Below are positions 45,695-56,568 of a stretch of DNA of 64,000 nucleotides, one piece after another (within the stretch, counting starts at the first letter, position 1; each line of letters starts with the position of its first letter). The stretch spans positions 116,638 to 180,637 of the forward strand of contig JAAEAF010003779.1 of the NCBI GenBank assembly GCA_011037195.1. The letters are read 5' to 3'. A program made the translations under genes and the position numbers. The notes below the pieces were generated by a model. It ran no database searches, had not been told where the DNA came from, and saw nothing but the letters and a program-made list of their open reading frames with translations. This stretch comes from Triatoma infestans (Eukaryota > Arthropoda > Insecta > Hemiptera > Reduviidae).

Positions 45695-46216
45695 ATCCAA
45701 TATTCAAACTCGGAATTTTGAACAACATATTTTATTCTAACTAATATTGTTTAGATGATAGAATTCTGTAATAAACTGAAATAGCACTTTAGAGGGAAAC
45801 CTAACCTCACCCCCGCCCCCCAAAAGTGCCCTTAAATGCATTTTTCCAGGAAAAATGCCTCTAATAAAAATTGTAGATCTCGTTGGAGTTATTTTTTAAG
45901 AAAATCGCAAAACAACGAAAAAATTATTCGGTAAAGTGGTACTTCCGGTTGAGGAATTTTGACAGATAAGTAAGTACTGTCGGATCCCATGGTGGATACC
46001 CAAACAGAATATCTATGTTTGAACTTTCTGCGATTTTTCGTTTTTGGGCTATGCTGTTCACATACAGACAGGCACACACACAGACCGTTTTCTAATAGCC
46101 ATTTTTCTGACTCAGGGGACCTCAAAACGGATACTTCCGGTGAAAACTCAATATCGAAAATTTGACACGATTACAATATTTCCTCTTACTAGGTATAAGA
46201 GAATGTAATAATATCC

Positions 46217-46985
46217 TGATTTAATATAACCAAAACTTGGTTTCTTTTAAACAACTTCCATTTTCATTTTTAGCCTCAACATGTTGATTATAAATTTAAT
46301 GAAGTATAAAAACTTTTTTTATTAAGTATTTTTATGAAAAGATTTCTTCAGTTCATATGTTGCCTTTTTATGGAATATTAACTTTTTTAATGCTAGGATT
46401 ATAAAAAAAAAGAAAAAAATCCTGTGGGGGCAAGAACGATTCTTATCGTCTCCTCCAATCTTTTTGTTGGTCAGCTTTATATAAATAGTTAATTATTGTT
46501 TAATAAATAGTTAATAATTAATTTTGTTTGTAATGGCGCATTTTATTTTTGTTAATAAATAAATTAAAAAGATATTTTCTTTTCTTTTTTTTTTATCATC
46601 GTAATTTAAGTGTGCTGCGGATGTTTAAATATAGGTTGTGATGTGCCCGAGTTAAAAATGGTGAAAAAGGCGAGAAAAACTGATAGACGATAGAATTGTT
46701 ATGGCATATGTACACCTAAACGAAATACGGACTAAGGCAACCAGAAAACTTGATATTTCTGGTAAAAACTAGATATAAAAAAAATTTATCACAATCCTGC
46801 AGTATTTTTTTTCATTCATAGCAATCAAGGAAACTTATTAAATTAAATATAAGAAAATATAATATAATTTTGCTTAATTTTAACCTAAAGTTTTTGAAAA
46901 ATTTCTGTAGGTAATGTACCCCTTTTTCAATGTACAACATTCTCTTAGAGATTACCGTTTATGCTTATCTGTTTATATCGTCTTC
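46217..46985. other. AT-rich stretch, nothing recognised
   Basis: A faint family H-like scrap (ACTTGATATTTCTGGTAAAAACTAGATATAAAAAAAATTTATCACAATCCTGCAGTA) lies at 46748-46803; otherwise unassigned. Confidence 0.45.
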
Positions 46986-48011
46986 TTTTTACTTCCTCGT
47001 ACACCTAGTAAGAGGAAGTATTGTAATCGTGGCAAATTTTCGATATCGAGTTTTCACCGGAAATATCCGTTTTGAATTCCCCTGAGTCAAAAAAGTGGTT
47101 TTTGGAAAATGGTCTATATGTGTGTGTGGGTGTGAACAGCATAGCTCAAAAAGAAAAAATCGTAGAAAGTTCAAACTTGATATTCCGTTCAGGTATCACC
47201 ATGGCATCTGACAGTACGTTATCTGTCAAAATTCCTCAACCGGAAGTACCGGTTATTACTAAATGTTTTTTTTTTCTCTTTTTTGCAATTTTCACAAAAA
47301 TAGCTCCGACGATTTTATTCAAACTTAATATATGTAATACATCTACAAAAACACATCTACAACTTTTATTTGAAACATTTCTCTGGAAAAATTTATTTAA
47401 CGGCACTTTTGGGGGAAGGGTAGGGTTGGTTTTCCTCTAAAGTGCTATTTCAGTTTATCAAACACTTCTGTCATCTAAATAATATTAATTAGAATTAAAT
47501 GTGTTGTTGAAATTCCGAGTTTGAAAAAAATAGGATGACCAGAAGTGCGTTTTTATTGAAATGTATTTTTCAGTTTTGTGGTATTTTCTCGAAATCGGCC
47601 TCAACGATTTTCATTAAACTATGAATGTGTACTACACATATAAGGAACTACAACTTTTGTTTGAAACATTTCTGCTGGTAAAGTCATTTAAGGGGGCTTT
47701 TGAGGGAGGGGTGGTGTTATGTTTTTCTCTAAAGTTCCATCATACTTGATTATACAATTCTACCATCCAAATAAAATTAATTAGAAATAAATAGATGGCC
47801 AAAATTCCCAGTTCCCTAATTTTCTCAAGAAAATTAGTAAACAGGAAGTGCTCTTTTACTGAACAGTTTTTTTTTTTTTAGTTTTCAACGAACCCCTACG
47901 AATTTCATTAAATTTTGGTACCTTAACTATAAAATTTGTCGTGGTGGTTGGTTCTGTAGAACTGGAAAGCATCAAAGACATTTTCTGTGGTAGCCTGCTT
48001 CATTTTATGGT

Positions 48012-48049
48012 CATCGACCGGTTTCGGACATTTGCCCATCTTGAGGATG
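48012..48049 (-). ncRNA. Hammerhead-like motif, left arm of foldback 1
   Basis: Minus strand: CATC, CTCAAGA (one change from CUGAAGA), stem II GGGC/GTCC, GAAA, palindromic stem III ACCGGT, C, then GATG pairing with the first CATC. Core mutated at one base, so probably inactive. Confidence 0.45.
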
Positions 48050-48186
48050 CGTTTTTCAGACAGTTTGACAACACAGACTTGCACAGAGCAAATTCAGTTT
48101 ATACACTCTATTCAGTTTTCACGGGGAGAGTGTGTAAACTGAATTTACTCTGTGCAAGTCTGTGTTGTCACTCTGCCTTAGAAACG

Positions 48187-48224
48187 CATCCTGAAGATGG
48201 GCGAACGCCCGAAACCGATCGATG
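48187..48224 (+). ncRNA. Hammerhead-like motif, right arm of foldback 1
   Basis: CATC, CTGAAGA, a bulged T, stem II GGGC-GAAC-GCCC, GAAA, stem III ACC/GAT (one mispair), C, then GATG, which closes stem I with CATC. The CUGANGA and GAAA core elements are intact. The very short stem III is the form reported for hammerheads of Penelope-like elements, where activity is thought to depend on dimers. Confidence 0.5.
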
Positions 48225-48337
48225 ACCACAAAATGATGCAGGCTACCACAGAAAATGTCTCTGATAAAATTTGTCAATTACAATTTTGAAAACTGGAGTA
48301 ACAGAAAGTTGTGTGAGTGTTTTATACCAGATTTATT

Positions 48338-49300
48338 TATTTTTTTTTTATAGTTTTCAATTATTGTACAAAAAAATGTACATATTTAAACAAGAGTGTA
48401 AAGTCATTTTACAACTTTTAATTTTTTATCACTTTTCTCTCTTGTCAGATAAACAAGTATTACACTATTTGCAAAAACTATTACATAGGTTGAAGTTGAA
48501 AAAAATGATAAAGCAAATTACAATATTTTACTTATATTCATTACAACAGTGTATAGAAATGAAGGTTGGAATGCAGTAGGTGTTAGTTTGTAAAAGCTAT
48601 GATTAGAATAATAAGAAAGTAAACTAAGATAAGGCTCCACTATTTCATTTATTAGATTATTTCTTTTTTCATAGGCTACTACTCCTTATATTATAGAAAA
48701 CGATATTAAAAATATTATTCAATAATCTTATATATATAATATGCTAGCATGTTTTATCAGTTTATAGTATAAATATACAGGTTTCTTGCCTGTTCAAACA
48801 TGTCCAATAGATAACCAACACCCCACTTTTTTTTTTTACATTTTAGATAAGTAGTAATAATTCATATCCGTTACTGTATTATGTAACCTACTCTCATTTG
48901 AACAACTGTTTACAGTTTAATATCCCATTATTGGCAAATATCATCTGCGTTGTTTTTCTTTTTTATTGGTGTAGCCATTGCATCTTTTACGTGCCTGATT
49001 AGGCTATTAAACTGTCAATAGATTTTATTATTGTTGTTCATTATGTTATTTATTATCAATAAAATATATGCATGTTAATTCCTATTTAATTTTTGGGGAG
49101 TGGGGGATTAGACAAAAATTAAAAAAAAAATCTGTTGGCTGCTCTGTTTATTGCAACCAATTTCAAAGTTTCAGAGCGATTTGAATAAGTGGGATACAAA
49201 TTTTGAGGATTACAAATTGCTGTTATTGAACTTGCCCTGGATAATATATCGGATTTTAATGGTAATAAAGTATTGAACATTATCTTATTCAAAAGCGGCC
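48338..49300. other. AT-rich stretch, nothing recognised
   Basis: No supported gene; open frames here are low-complexity. Confidence 0.5.
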
Positions 49301-49312
49301 TTAATCCGCGAT

Positions 49313-49757
49313 GTAGATTGTTGTAGGGGATTAACGCACTGCGACCTGAAAGATCTATTGTGCCTCCTGGAGCCTTCTCAGTGCATGCCGGCCTCCAAGC
49401 AATATTCTCTAGCTACAGACAACCCTGCTCATCACCAGACAGTGAGTTATAGAGGCTCCTAGGAAGAGAAAATCTAAGGGTAGCATGCTGGATTTGAACC
49501 CGGGACCTCCGCGTTGCTAGTCCAGCGTGGTACCCTTGAGCTAATCCCTTCCTTCTACCTTGGCTTACCCTAGCTTGTGACAGGGACCCTAGCTTGTGTA
49601 CGGTGTTATTCCTTGTCTGTAAAGTGTAGAGTGTATGTAGTTTAAGGGTATTGTGTACTGTTCTGACGAAGAGCATGGAGTACTGAGCTGTGGTAACCCT
49701 TGGGATCGCTATTCCCCAAGTAACTGCATGCAACAGATACCCCTTGGGGCATATCTG
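49313..49757 (-). mobile_element. SINE family A with 5' leader and 12-bp target duplication
   Basis: Flanked by TTAATCCGCGAT at 49301-49312 and 49758-49769, which defines a 445-bp retroposon. Minus strand: a leader starting with the palindromic CAGATATGCCCCAAGGGGTATCTG region, TTGCATGCAGTTACTTGGGG, then the tRNA-like unit GGAAGGGATTAGCTCAAGGG...CGGGTTCAAATCC, then a tail with GAGAAGGCTCCAGGAGG and TTTCAGGTCGCAGTGCG. The leader copy at 21591 confirms that this is the real 5' part. Confidence 0.9.
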
Positions 49758-49861
49758 TTAATCCGCGATTGTTTCTTGCAAGAATTTAGACAATCACAAA
49801 ATTTACATATGCCGCAAAAAGTTTGCTTCTTTATCTGAAGCTGGTATTATTATTTTATAAT

Positions 49862-50425
49862 TAGACCGGGTGCCTGGCGGCGTGGGACCTAAGCCTATAT
49901 GGCTTTTATCTCCCCGATGCCCCCCATATCATCCCCTTAGATAGTCTCCCCCGGTAGGCCCAGGCTAAAATATCCCAAGATATCCTTTAACTCCAACTCG
50001 CCCAGGCAATGCTGCGAGAGTGGGGCCTTCCCAAATATGCGAAATCTAGTACCAGCGAAATGGGGGCACTCACATAGATAGTGATACGCCGTACCCCTGA
50101 CTCCGTCATCCCAATTCTGACAAGTGGTACTAGACGTCCTCTCTATGTTAAACAAGTGACTAGACACGCAAGTGTTCCCAGTCACTAACCCCACCAAGGT
50201 CCTCAGACCTGTCCTGCTAAGGGACAGGAGGTAAGCCGAAACTCCCTGCTTAATTCCTTTTATAAATCTTTTAGCTTGGAGGCACCCCTGCGTGTTCCCC
50301 CAGTATTTCTCCAAGACTCTCGTCTCCCAAAGCCTAATCTGTTTATCACGAAACCTCTTAGTGACGACAAGGGCTGGTTCAGGACTACACCTGCTGGCAG
50401 GAGGTAGTTATACAACGGTCCCGAG
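49862..50425 (-). mobile_element. RNase H LINE fragment, type 3, copy 2
   Basis: Minus-strand frame 49937-50314: YWGNTQGCLQAKRFIKGIKQG, SLSRTGLRTLVGLVTGN, then a degenerate zinc knuckle CQNWDDGVRGTAYHYLCECPHF and FGKAPLSQ. The 3' end has GGTCCCACGCCGCCAGGCACCCGG, matching 19950-20000. RNase H is mostly missing. Confidence 0.85.
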
Positions 50426-50429
50426 ATTA

Positions 50430-50870
50430 TTGCGGGATTTATAGAAATGAACAAGCCATTAAGGTTATAATATATAAAGAAGAATATTTATAGAAGTAAA
50501 GTGGGAGGTTTACTATTTTTCAAAGGGTTGAAGCAGGGGTGTTGCAAATCACCAACACTGATGGAGCAAAGTTATAGAAGATTGGAATAGGAAATGTGGA
50601 GAAATGGAAGTACCGATGGAGGACGGATATATTACGCTATTCTTTGCAGATGATCACTTCTTAATTGTTTAAGATAAGAACATGTCAAATATATAATAAG
50701 GAAATTAATAGATAAATAAATGGAGACTAGGTACCATAAATTGTGACAAAATAGAATATGGTCACAAGAAATGTAGACAAATGGTGGAAATAAAAGGCGT
50801 AAAAAAACATTAAAGACTAGTAAACATTTAGCCTAAAATTATTAAATTTGTACCAATTTGTCTAAAACTT
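50430..50870 (+). mobile_element. LINE RT palm fragment, type 7
   Basis: Across shifted frames the plus strand gives GLKQGCCKSPTL (RT motif B, 50527-50562) and TLFFADDHFLIV (motif C with the FADD box near 50635-50670), followed by INKWRLGTINCDKIEYG. It is related to the LINE at 56662-58849 (GLLQGCCMSPTL). No 3' tail is identified. Confidence 0.78.
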
Positions 50871-50926
50871 CAGTAAACATACGAAGATGCAGTAAATTGC
50901 ACTTAGAGAATGACGTGTGATCACTT

Positions 50927-51330
50927 TTTTTTACTTTCCCTTACATCTAGTAAGAGAAAGTGCAGCGGTCGGGCTAGATTTTTCAAATTTAGTTATCAAC
51001 AGAAAATACATGTTTGGTAGGTCCCCTAAATACGAAAAAATGTTTTTTGCGACTGGTTTGTATGTATATGTGTGTGCATGCGAGTGTGTTTGTCGACTGT
51101 TTTAACAGAATATCTCGAAAAAACGAAAAGTGACAGAAAGCTCAAACTTGGTATTCCATTCAGGCACTGCCATCGCATCAGGCACGAAGATTTCGGACAA
51201 AATCTATAAACCAAAAGTGCGCCTTTACTGATTTTTTGTTTTTTTCATGATTTTCTCAAAAACGGCTCCAACGACTTTCTTTAACTTCATATACTATCTA
51301 CTCACCTAAATATCTATAACTTTTATTTAA
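50927..51330 (-). mobile_element. Divergent family H 3' half
   Basis: TTTACTTTCCCTTACATCTAGTAAGAGAAAGTGCAGCGGTCG is the inverted 3' end. Next come the TGTG tract, CTCAAACTTGGTATTCCATTCAGGCACTGCCATCGCATCAGGCACGAAGATTTCGGACAAAATC and a monomer start. It is the same subfamily as 18690-19115 (shared CGAAGATTTCG). Confidence 0.75.
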
Positions 51331-51812
51331 AATGGAAAAATTGGCTTTGTTATTATTTCCAAAAGAAAAAGGAATAAGTGAATAAAAGTTGAATATTGAT
51401 CTAGAAAAGAGAAACAATAATATTAACAGTAATTTGCATAGTTTTACCATAATAAAAATATTTTATTACCAAACGGAACAATAAAAGGTTCAATAAAAAA
51501 AATCTTAAAACAACATTAAAAATCTACTAAACTGGGAAAAAAAAAATCATGAACCGACTTCATAGTGTAGTTTAAATTAAATCACTAAATAAAAAAATTA
51601 TTGATTTTGAATATACCTGGTTTTTAATGATATCTTCTTCAAAATAGTAATGTTATCAAAAGCGAAATAATCCTCATCAAAAAAAAGTTGGCCAACCATT
51701 CTTTCAAAGAAAAGAAATAAATCTTGTAAAAAGGATGATTATAAAAATGTGTACAGATAAAAAAAGTTTAATCACTTTCCTAATCACAATCAAGAATAAT
51801 ATAAACTAGCTG
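51331..51812. other. AT-rich stretch, nothing recognised
   Basis: No supported feature. Confidence 0.5.
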
Positions 51813-51817
51813 GTTGG

Positions 51818-52025
51818 GGTGGGTGTTGGTGTAGTGGTTATGAACACGGACTTGTAAGTGGGAGGTCACCAGTTCGAGTCCCGCGTATAACTGCTAAATT
51901 TTATATTTGTTTAAAAAATGTTAATAGTAAAGTAGATGCTTCCCCATCCGTCCGCGACACCTAATTTGGTAGTTGGACGTTTAAGCACGCTTAAAAAAAA
52001 AAAAAAAAGGCATTACTTTACTTTA
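51818..52025 (+). mobile_element. SINE family B, best copy
   Basis: Box A GGTGTAGTGGTTATGAACACGG, CTTGTAA loop, box B CCAGTTCGAGTCCCGC, body GTAAAGTAGATGCTTCCCC and TTTGGTAGTTGGACGTTTAAGC, a run of ~16 A and the 3' terminal GGCATTACTTTAC. Confidence 0.88.
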
Positions 52026-52244
52026 AATTAATTGGTTAAGGAATAAAAGTAGAAGTTTCGGATAGTTTAGTGAACTTAAGCACGACTCTCTCATTCACTG
52101 AGCTATAGGAGCCCTGATTTTGGACCTTATTTTTCTATATTAACTTTTTAGGCCAGCAATTTTCTTACTTTCTTTTTTTTTAATTTGGTCTTTTACATTC
52201 TCTATTTCGATGTACACTGATTTTCAAATTTAAGTTTTCCTTTA

Positions 52245-52843
52245 GGGCTATAACACAGACGAGGCTTCCTGGGTCGCGCCATCCAATCATCAAGACAGTT
52301 TACAATTGGGCGTCCACACTGGTGGCGCCACCCAGTGCGCTGTGGATTTCTAATCAGCCTGCCACAGTGTGGTCGTAGGAAGCGCACACAGCTATGGAAA
52401 TGCTTGATGTGGTAGCCTTTATAATTGAAAACCAACAGCGACCTTGTTATATGGTACGTTGAGTACAGTGAGTACTCAAACAAGGATATGAAATCGTATA
52501 AACAATCGTATATTTCTACTCTTGGGAAGAAATTGTGAATTTTAAATTGTATTGTGAATTGTAAATTGAAAAATTTATCAGGATGTTGTCTGAGATGAGG
52601 ATACAATGTATAAAAAAGAAAGTAGTTTCCTTTATCTCTCTTAATAAAGGGTGAACCCAAAACAGTCTAATTTTAATTTTTTTCCGGTTACGTAGGTGAA
52701 GGTAGGTTATAGCTGCTAACTCTTCAACTTCCATTATTCAACTGGCCGTGGGTGGCGCTTCCTAGGTCGCAAATCAAGTGGCGTCGAAATAAGTGGCCCG
52801 ACCAGGTAGCGCGCGACCCAGGAAGCCTCATCTGTCATAGCCC
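52245..52843. mobile_element. Harbinger-like MITE
   Basis: 599 bp between TTA direct repeats (52242-52244, 52844-52846). The inverted termini are GGGCTATAACACAGACGAGG and, from the right, GGGCTATGACAGATGAGG, continuing CTTCCTGGGTCGCGC on both sides (~33 bp with few mismatches). A 3-bp TTA duplication and G-rich TIRs fit PIF/Harbinger. The open frame inside (52202-52660, minus) spans the left TIR and has no transposase similarity, so the element is non-autonomous. Confidence 0.85.
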
Positions 52844-52974
52844 TTAAAATATATGTTAAAGTCTTATCACATATGTACTTTTACACACTCGAGTTCAGAA
52901 TTGCCCAATCGAGCAAAAGCGAGCATTAAATCTTACAATTTATGTAACAATTAAAACTACTTAAAAAAACAAAA

Positions 52975-53540
52975 TCCGGTGTGAAACACTCATACAACTT
53001 TATTTCATATAATTTAATCAAGAAATTGCCTATAAAATTACAACTTTACAATACTAAGTTAAGTTGACCATAAAAAATGGTAATAGGGATTTGATTTGTA
53101 TATCTGAGCGGCCTTATATGGAGCGCTCTATGTCAAAACTAAGAAAGCTTGTGCAAATTGCAATTTTAAACTAACTGGCAGACCTAAAAATACGCACTTT
53201 AAAAATTATTTTTTTAAGAAAAACGTTTCAAATAAAAATGATAAACTATTTTTTCAGGCGGGCTTAACGTCCAACTTAACTTAGGTGTCGTGGACGAGGG
53301 CGGAAGCACCTACTTTACTAATAGCATTTTTTAAACAAATATAAAATTTAGCGGTTATACGCGGGATTCGAACTGGGGTCCTCCCACTTACTAGTCAATG
53401 CTCATAACCACTACACCAACCCGCCCCTTATTCCAAGTTTAAAGAATATCGTTGTAACCCCTAGTTGTTGTCGTTGTTTGAGAAAACTTAAAAAAAACTC
53501 AACAACCAATTCTGTAAGAGTCTTTTTATAAACAAGATAT
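52975..53540 (+). mobile_element. Divergent family H element interrupted by SINE B
   Basis: 5' end TCCGGTGTGAAACACTCATACAACTTTATTTCA is recognisable, then eroded monomers (AAACGTTTCAAATAAAAATGATAA | SINE | TTCCAAGTTTAAAGAATATCGTTGTAACC). Confidence 0.7.
53247..53430 (-). mobile_element. SINE family B
   Basis: Inverted tail TTTTTTCAGGCGGGCTTAACGTCCAACTTAACTTAGGTGTCGTGGACG at the left; head GGCGGGTTGGTGTAGTGGTTATGAGC at the right on the minus strand; box B GGTTCGAATCCCGC-like (CCAGTTCGAATCCCGCG). Confidence 0.85.
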
Positions 53541-54180
53541 ATTTCATAAATAATTAATGAAATTGGATATTATAAAATTTAGTTCTATGAGAAGATAACC
53601 ACCAAAACTATGACGAATTTCTTATTTTAATTTAATTTTTTTTTTTTTAATCAACAGGTAGAAGGTTAAAAAGTAGCTGAGAGATTCTTATGTTGTAAGA
53701 AATTATAATTTCACGGTACTGACGCCATTTAACATTTTTTGTTTATTTCTGTTTAATGTTATAGAGCATATGATTGTTATTATTTATTTCATGCAGTACT
53801 AAAACATCTTTCCAAATACATTATTTTTCTATAGTTTTGATAGTTCCATGATTTTGTTTCACCTTATTGTTTTGCTAGCAGTGGACAAACTTCGTTGATT
53901 TTACTGGGTAGAAAAGAAATGTTCGGTTAACCCTAGATATCGTTTTATATCAGCTTTATATTATAATTGATCTCTCAGATTGGTGTACGCCAGTTGGACA
54001 GTTCTACGGAGTATTAACAAAGTCGCAGAATTTGGACTATCTAGTTGCCCTCCAGATATGGCTATATTTGACGGTAATTATATCCCTTTTGATACAGGAA
54101 CATACCAGAATATGAATTTCTGTTTTTTATGAACGTGAATTTATGATTTTTATCATATTTAAAATATTTTTTATGTTGGT
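53541..54180. other. AT-rich stretch, nothing recognised
   Basis: No supported feature. Confidence 0.5.
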
Positions 54181-54184
54181 GTTG

Positions 54185-55353
54185 TAAGCATTGAACTTCT
54201 TGGTTTGTCTGGCGCCGACTGATGCGTTTCGGACTACACCTTACCGCATCCATGGAGACTTTGTTAGGAATTCCACCTCTCTTTGTGGAGGTGAAAAAAA
54301 CAGGCAATGAAAGCCTGTCATAGAATTAAGCAGGCAGGTTTTTGGCAGGGTAAGCGATATGGTTATTCTACCATTTATCGCGAGATACTTTTAAGGATTC
54401 CCATTACAGGTTTTCCTTCTGATAGGAAGTTGAAGACTTTTGTCTTTGGTCATTCCTACAGGGTTAGGTTGCCTTCCAGGGAAGATTGGTTAATCCTGGG
54501 TCCGTCTGGGGTGATTCCTGAGAATTATCTCCGATGCTGCACGGCCGGTTCCTAGATGGATGGTAGGTCTGGGGCTGCCGTCTATTTTGAGACCGGAGAC
54601 CATTTGGTGGTGCCTCTTAGTGAGTGGGCCACGTTTTCCAGACTGAGATTTATGCAATTCTTTGTTGTATTTTGGATGAGAGAGTGCGTAACACTAACTT
54701 AAAAGGTGTTTGTATCTGCTGGATAGCCAGGCTGTGTAGAAGGCGCGTAGCTCATGTTTCTTCACTTCCAGATTGGTGTTGGAATATTCTAAAAGACTTC
54801 TTTCTTCATTGAAGGATGTGCTTCTGGTCCGGGTTCCAGGTCATATGGGAATCTTTGGAAATGAGGAGGTGGATAGGTTTGCCAAATTAGGCGCCTCCTC
54901 TCCCTTTCATTGGTCCCGAGCTGTTGTTGGTGTGTCTTCTGGCGCATGTTTGTCAGGCTTCCGACGTGGATGACCTCGCAGCACTCATCCTTATGGAGTG
55001 GCTTAAGGAGACATCTTACAATGGGACTCATGGCTGACCCCTTTTGTAGAGTGCGTGAGACGGAGGAGGAAACACCTATACATCTAATGACTGATTGTTT
55101 GGGCTGTGAGGAGATTAGGTTTAGGATCTTCGGCCGGAATAGGATATCGGTAGAGGATCTTAAGCTATGTCCTTTTAAGGTTTTGGTCCGATTTGTGCGG
55201 TCTGTGGTGAAACTTAGATGTGTAAAAGCTGAGCCTGGACTTTTGTTCCAGACCCAGTAGTTGTTATACTTTAGGGGTAGCTATATGGGTCCGGGAAGGC
55301 TTTGGATAGCATAGGGTTTTGCCTTCCCCTTCCTTGAATAATAATAATAATAA
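54185..55353 (+). mobile_element. RNase H LINE, type 1, copy e
   Basis: Plus strand: connection region with RIKQAGFWQGKRYGYSTIYRELLL-like sequence and FPSDRKLKTFVFGHSY (54307-54555), GRSGAAVYFETGDHLVVPLSEWA (54560-54630), FQTEIYAILCC (catalytic E, 54635-54665), LLVRVPGHMGIFGNEEVDRFAKLGA (last catalytic D, 54820-54895), then CRVRETEEETPIHLMTDCLGC (zinc knuckle with one C lost) and SVEDLKLCPFKVLVRFVRSVV (to 55260). The first RNase H D is mutated: TAGSxMDGRS replaces TDGSRMDGRS. (AAT)n tail at 55337-55352. Several frameshifts. Confidence 0.88.
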
Positions 55354-56452
55354 GCATGAACTTTTCTTATCTATTTATTCATGACAGGCGGATAGTTTGA
55401 ATCATCAAAATTCGAAACTAGACGACTATTCCAAGTCGACGTTTTTTTTGTTATTAACGACCAAAACCTGTAAAAGACCATAAAAAATGATTAGGCTGTC
55501 TTGGGAAAAATATAATATCTGATATTTTCCACCCTTCTTAACCCCCCAAAAACTCATACATTCTTACCAACCTAATCACCTACATTTTAAAGTAAATATG
55601 TGAAACAATTCATGATATAAATGAGGGTAATATTTCAATTTTTTTGTGGGTGTTACAAATTGGTCTAATATCTGACATTGGGAATAAGATGAGGAAAAAT
55701 AAATAGTTTACTAAAATTGCTAGATATTAGTAAATAGAAGTGGTGTGCGAACTAGATAGAGGAACAGGAAGATTAATAAATGAAGCAGAAGGAGGTTTCT
55801 GCCAAATGAAAAAAAAAATAAGAAAACCGGTCTAGCTAAAGACCTCAAGCTAGGCCTCAATTAAAAGACCAGCTCATTTTAAGCTAACTTCTCTTTTTGC
55901 GAGTATACATTTTAAACGATTATTAACTTGAATAATTATGGACATAAAAATTATTAAGTTGCATCATTAAATAAAATTATATAATTTTATAATGTTTAGC
56001 ATTAATCTAAATTATATTCTTAAAATAAATTTAATTAAAATTAGAAATCCTTCAATTAATTTTTGTACAACTTTACCATTGAATCTGAAAGGAACTACAC
56101 TGAAAACGGTATTATATAAGATATTGTTTGGTTATATACTATTTATTACTTTTTAATTTCCGCTTTTATTACATTTGTTTCTTCTCATATTGTTAATAAA
56201 AAAAATCAAAGAAAGGAAAAAAATAAATAAATAAATTAAAAACCATTTATACAATTATGTGATGAGAAATAATTTATCAAAATATTTCTTTTGTATTTTT
56301 ATTATACCAGTTTTTTTTTTTAACATAAATTATTTAAAAATGCATTTTATATTACGTGACTATTTAAGTAATAATTGTATGCGGAAAATATAAATAACTG
56401 TTTACCAAGATTTAAGTAACACATGTTTTTTTTAACTTATATTTTTTGAATT
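55354..56452. other. AT-rich stretch, nothing recognised
   Basis: About 1.1 kb without recognised coding or repeat structure. Confidence 0.5.
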
Positions 56453-56530
56453 GAAATAATTTTTGTTGGTTCCGCAGAGCTGGAAAGCATCAGAGATATT
56501 TTCCGGTGATAGCCTGTTTCTTTTTGTGGT

Positions 56531-56568
56531 TATCGACTGGTTTTGGGTGTTCGCCTATCATCAGGATA
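56531..56568 (-). ncRNA. Hammerhead-like motif, left arm of foldback 2
   Basis: Minus strand: TATC, CTGATGA, stem II with GGC/ACC weak pairing, AAAA instead of GAAA, stem III ACC/AGT, C, then GATA pairing with TATC. The GAAA change would inactivate it. The TATC/GATA pair replaces CATC/GATG of the other arms, a paired change. Confidence 0.45.

Larger units (their letters stand above)
43860..46216 (+). mobile_element. Divergent family H element holding two LINEs
   Basis: The left part (43860-44221) is made of old monomers (CCCCCCCCCAAACCC, AATCGTAATTTCAGTTAATCGAATTTC). Continuing monomers lie at 44569-44962 and 45695-45895. The 3' end includes GGTACTTCCGGTTGAGG, GGATCCCATGGTGG, a CA tract and CTCTTACTAGGTATAAGAGAATGTAA at 46216. 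Confidence 0.78.
47941..48263. mobile_element. Foldback element with hammerhead-like arms, copy 1
   Basis: 323 bp flanked by the 12-bp direct repeat ATAAAATTTGTC (47929-47940, 48264-48275). After a ~30-bp unpaired left end (GTTGGTTCTGTAGAACTGG), the remainder forms one long inverted repeat: CATCAAAGACATTTTCTGTGG...CCACAGAAAATGTCTCTGAT, with an inner palindrome around ACACAGACTTGCACAGAGCA. No coding sequence. It lies inside a family H copy, so it is younger than that copy. Confidence 0.88.
46988..48337 (-). mobile_element. Family H element split by a foldback element
   Basis: Left terminus ACTTCCTCGTACACCTAGTAAGAGG; right terminus GGAGTAACAGAAAGTTGTGTGAGTGTTTTATACCAGA. Without the 323-bp foldback insertion and its duplicated 12 bp, it measures ~1,015 bp. 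Confidence 0.87.

Noticed and set aside
47941..48263. Precursor microRNA from the long hairpin
   Set aside because: The hairpin belongs to a repeated foldback element with TSDs; without small-RNA data nothing supports a microRNA.
49937..50314. Intact small gene of 125 codons
   Set aside because: It is the C-terminal piece of the type 3 LINE with a damaged zinc knuckle and no real start.
52202..52660. 152-codon frame as a possible host gene
   Set aside because: It crosses the left terminus of the Harbinger-like MITE and resembles no known protein.
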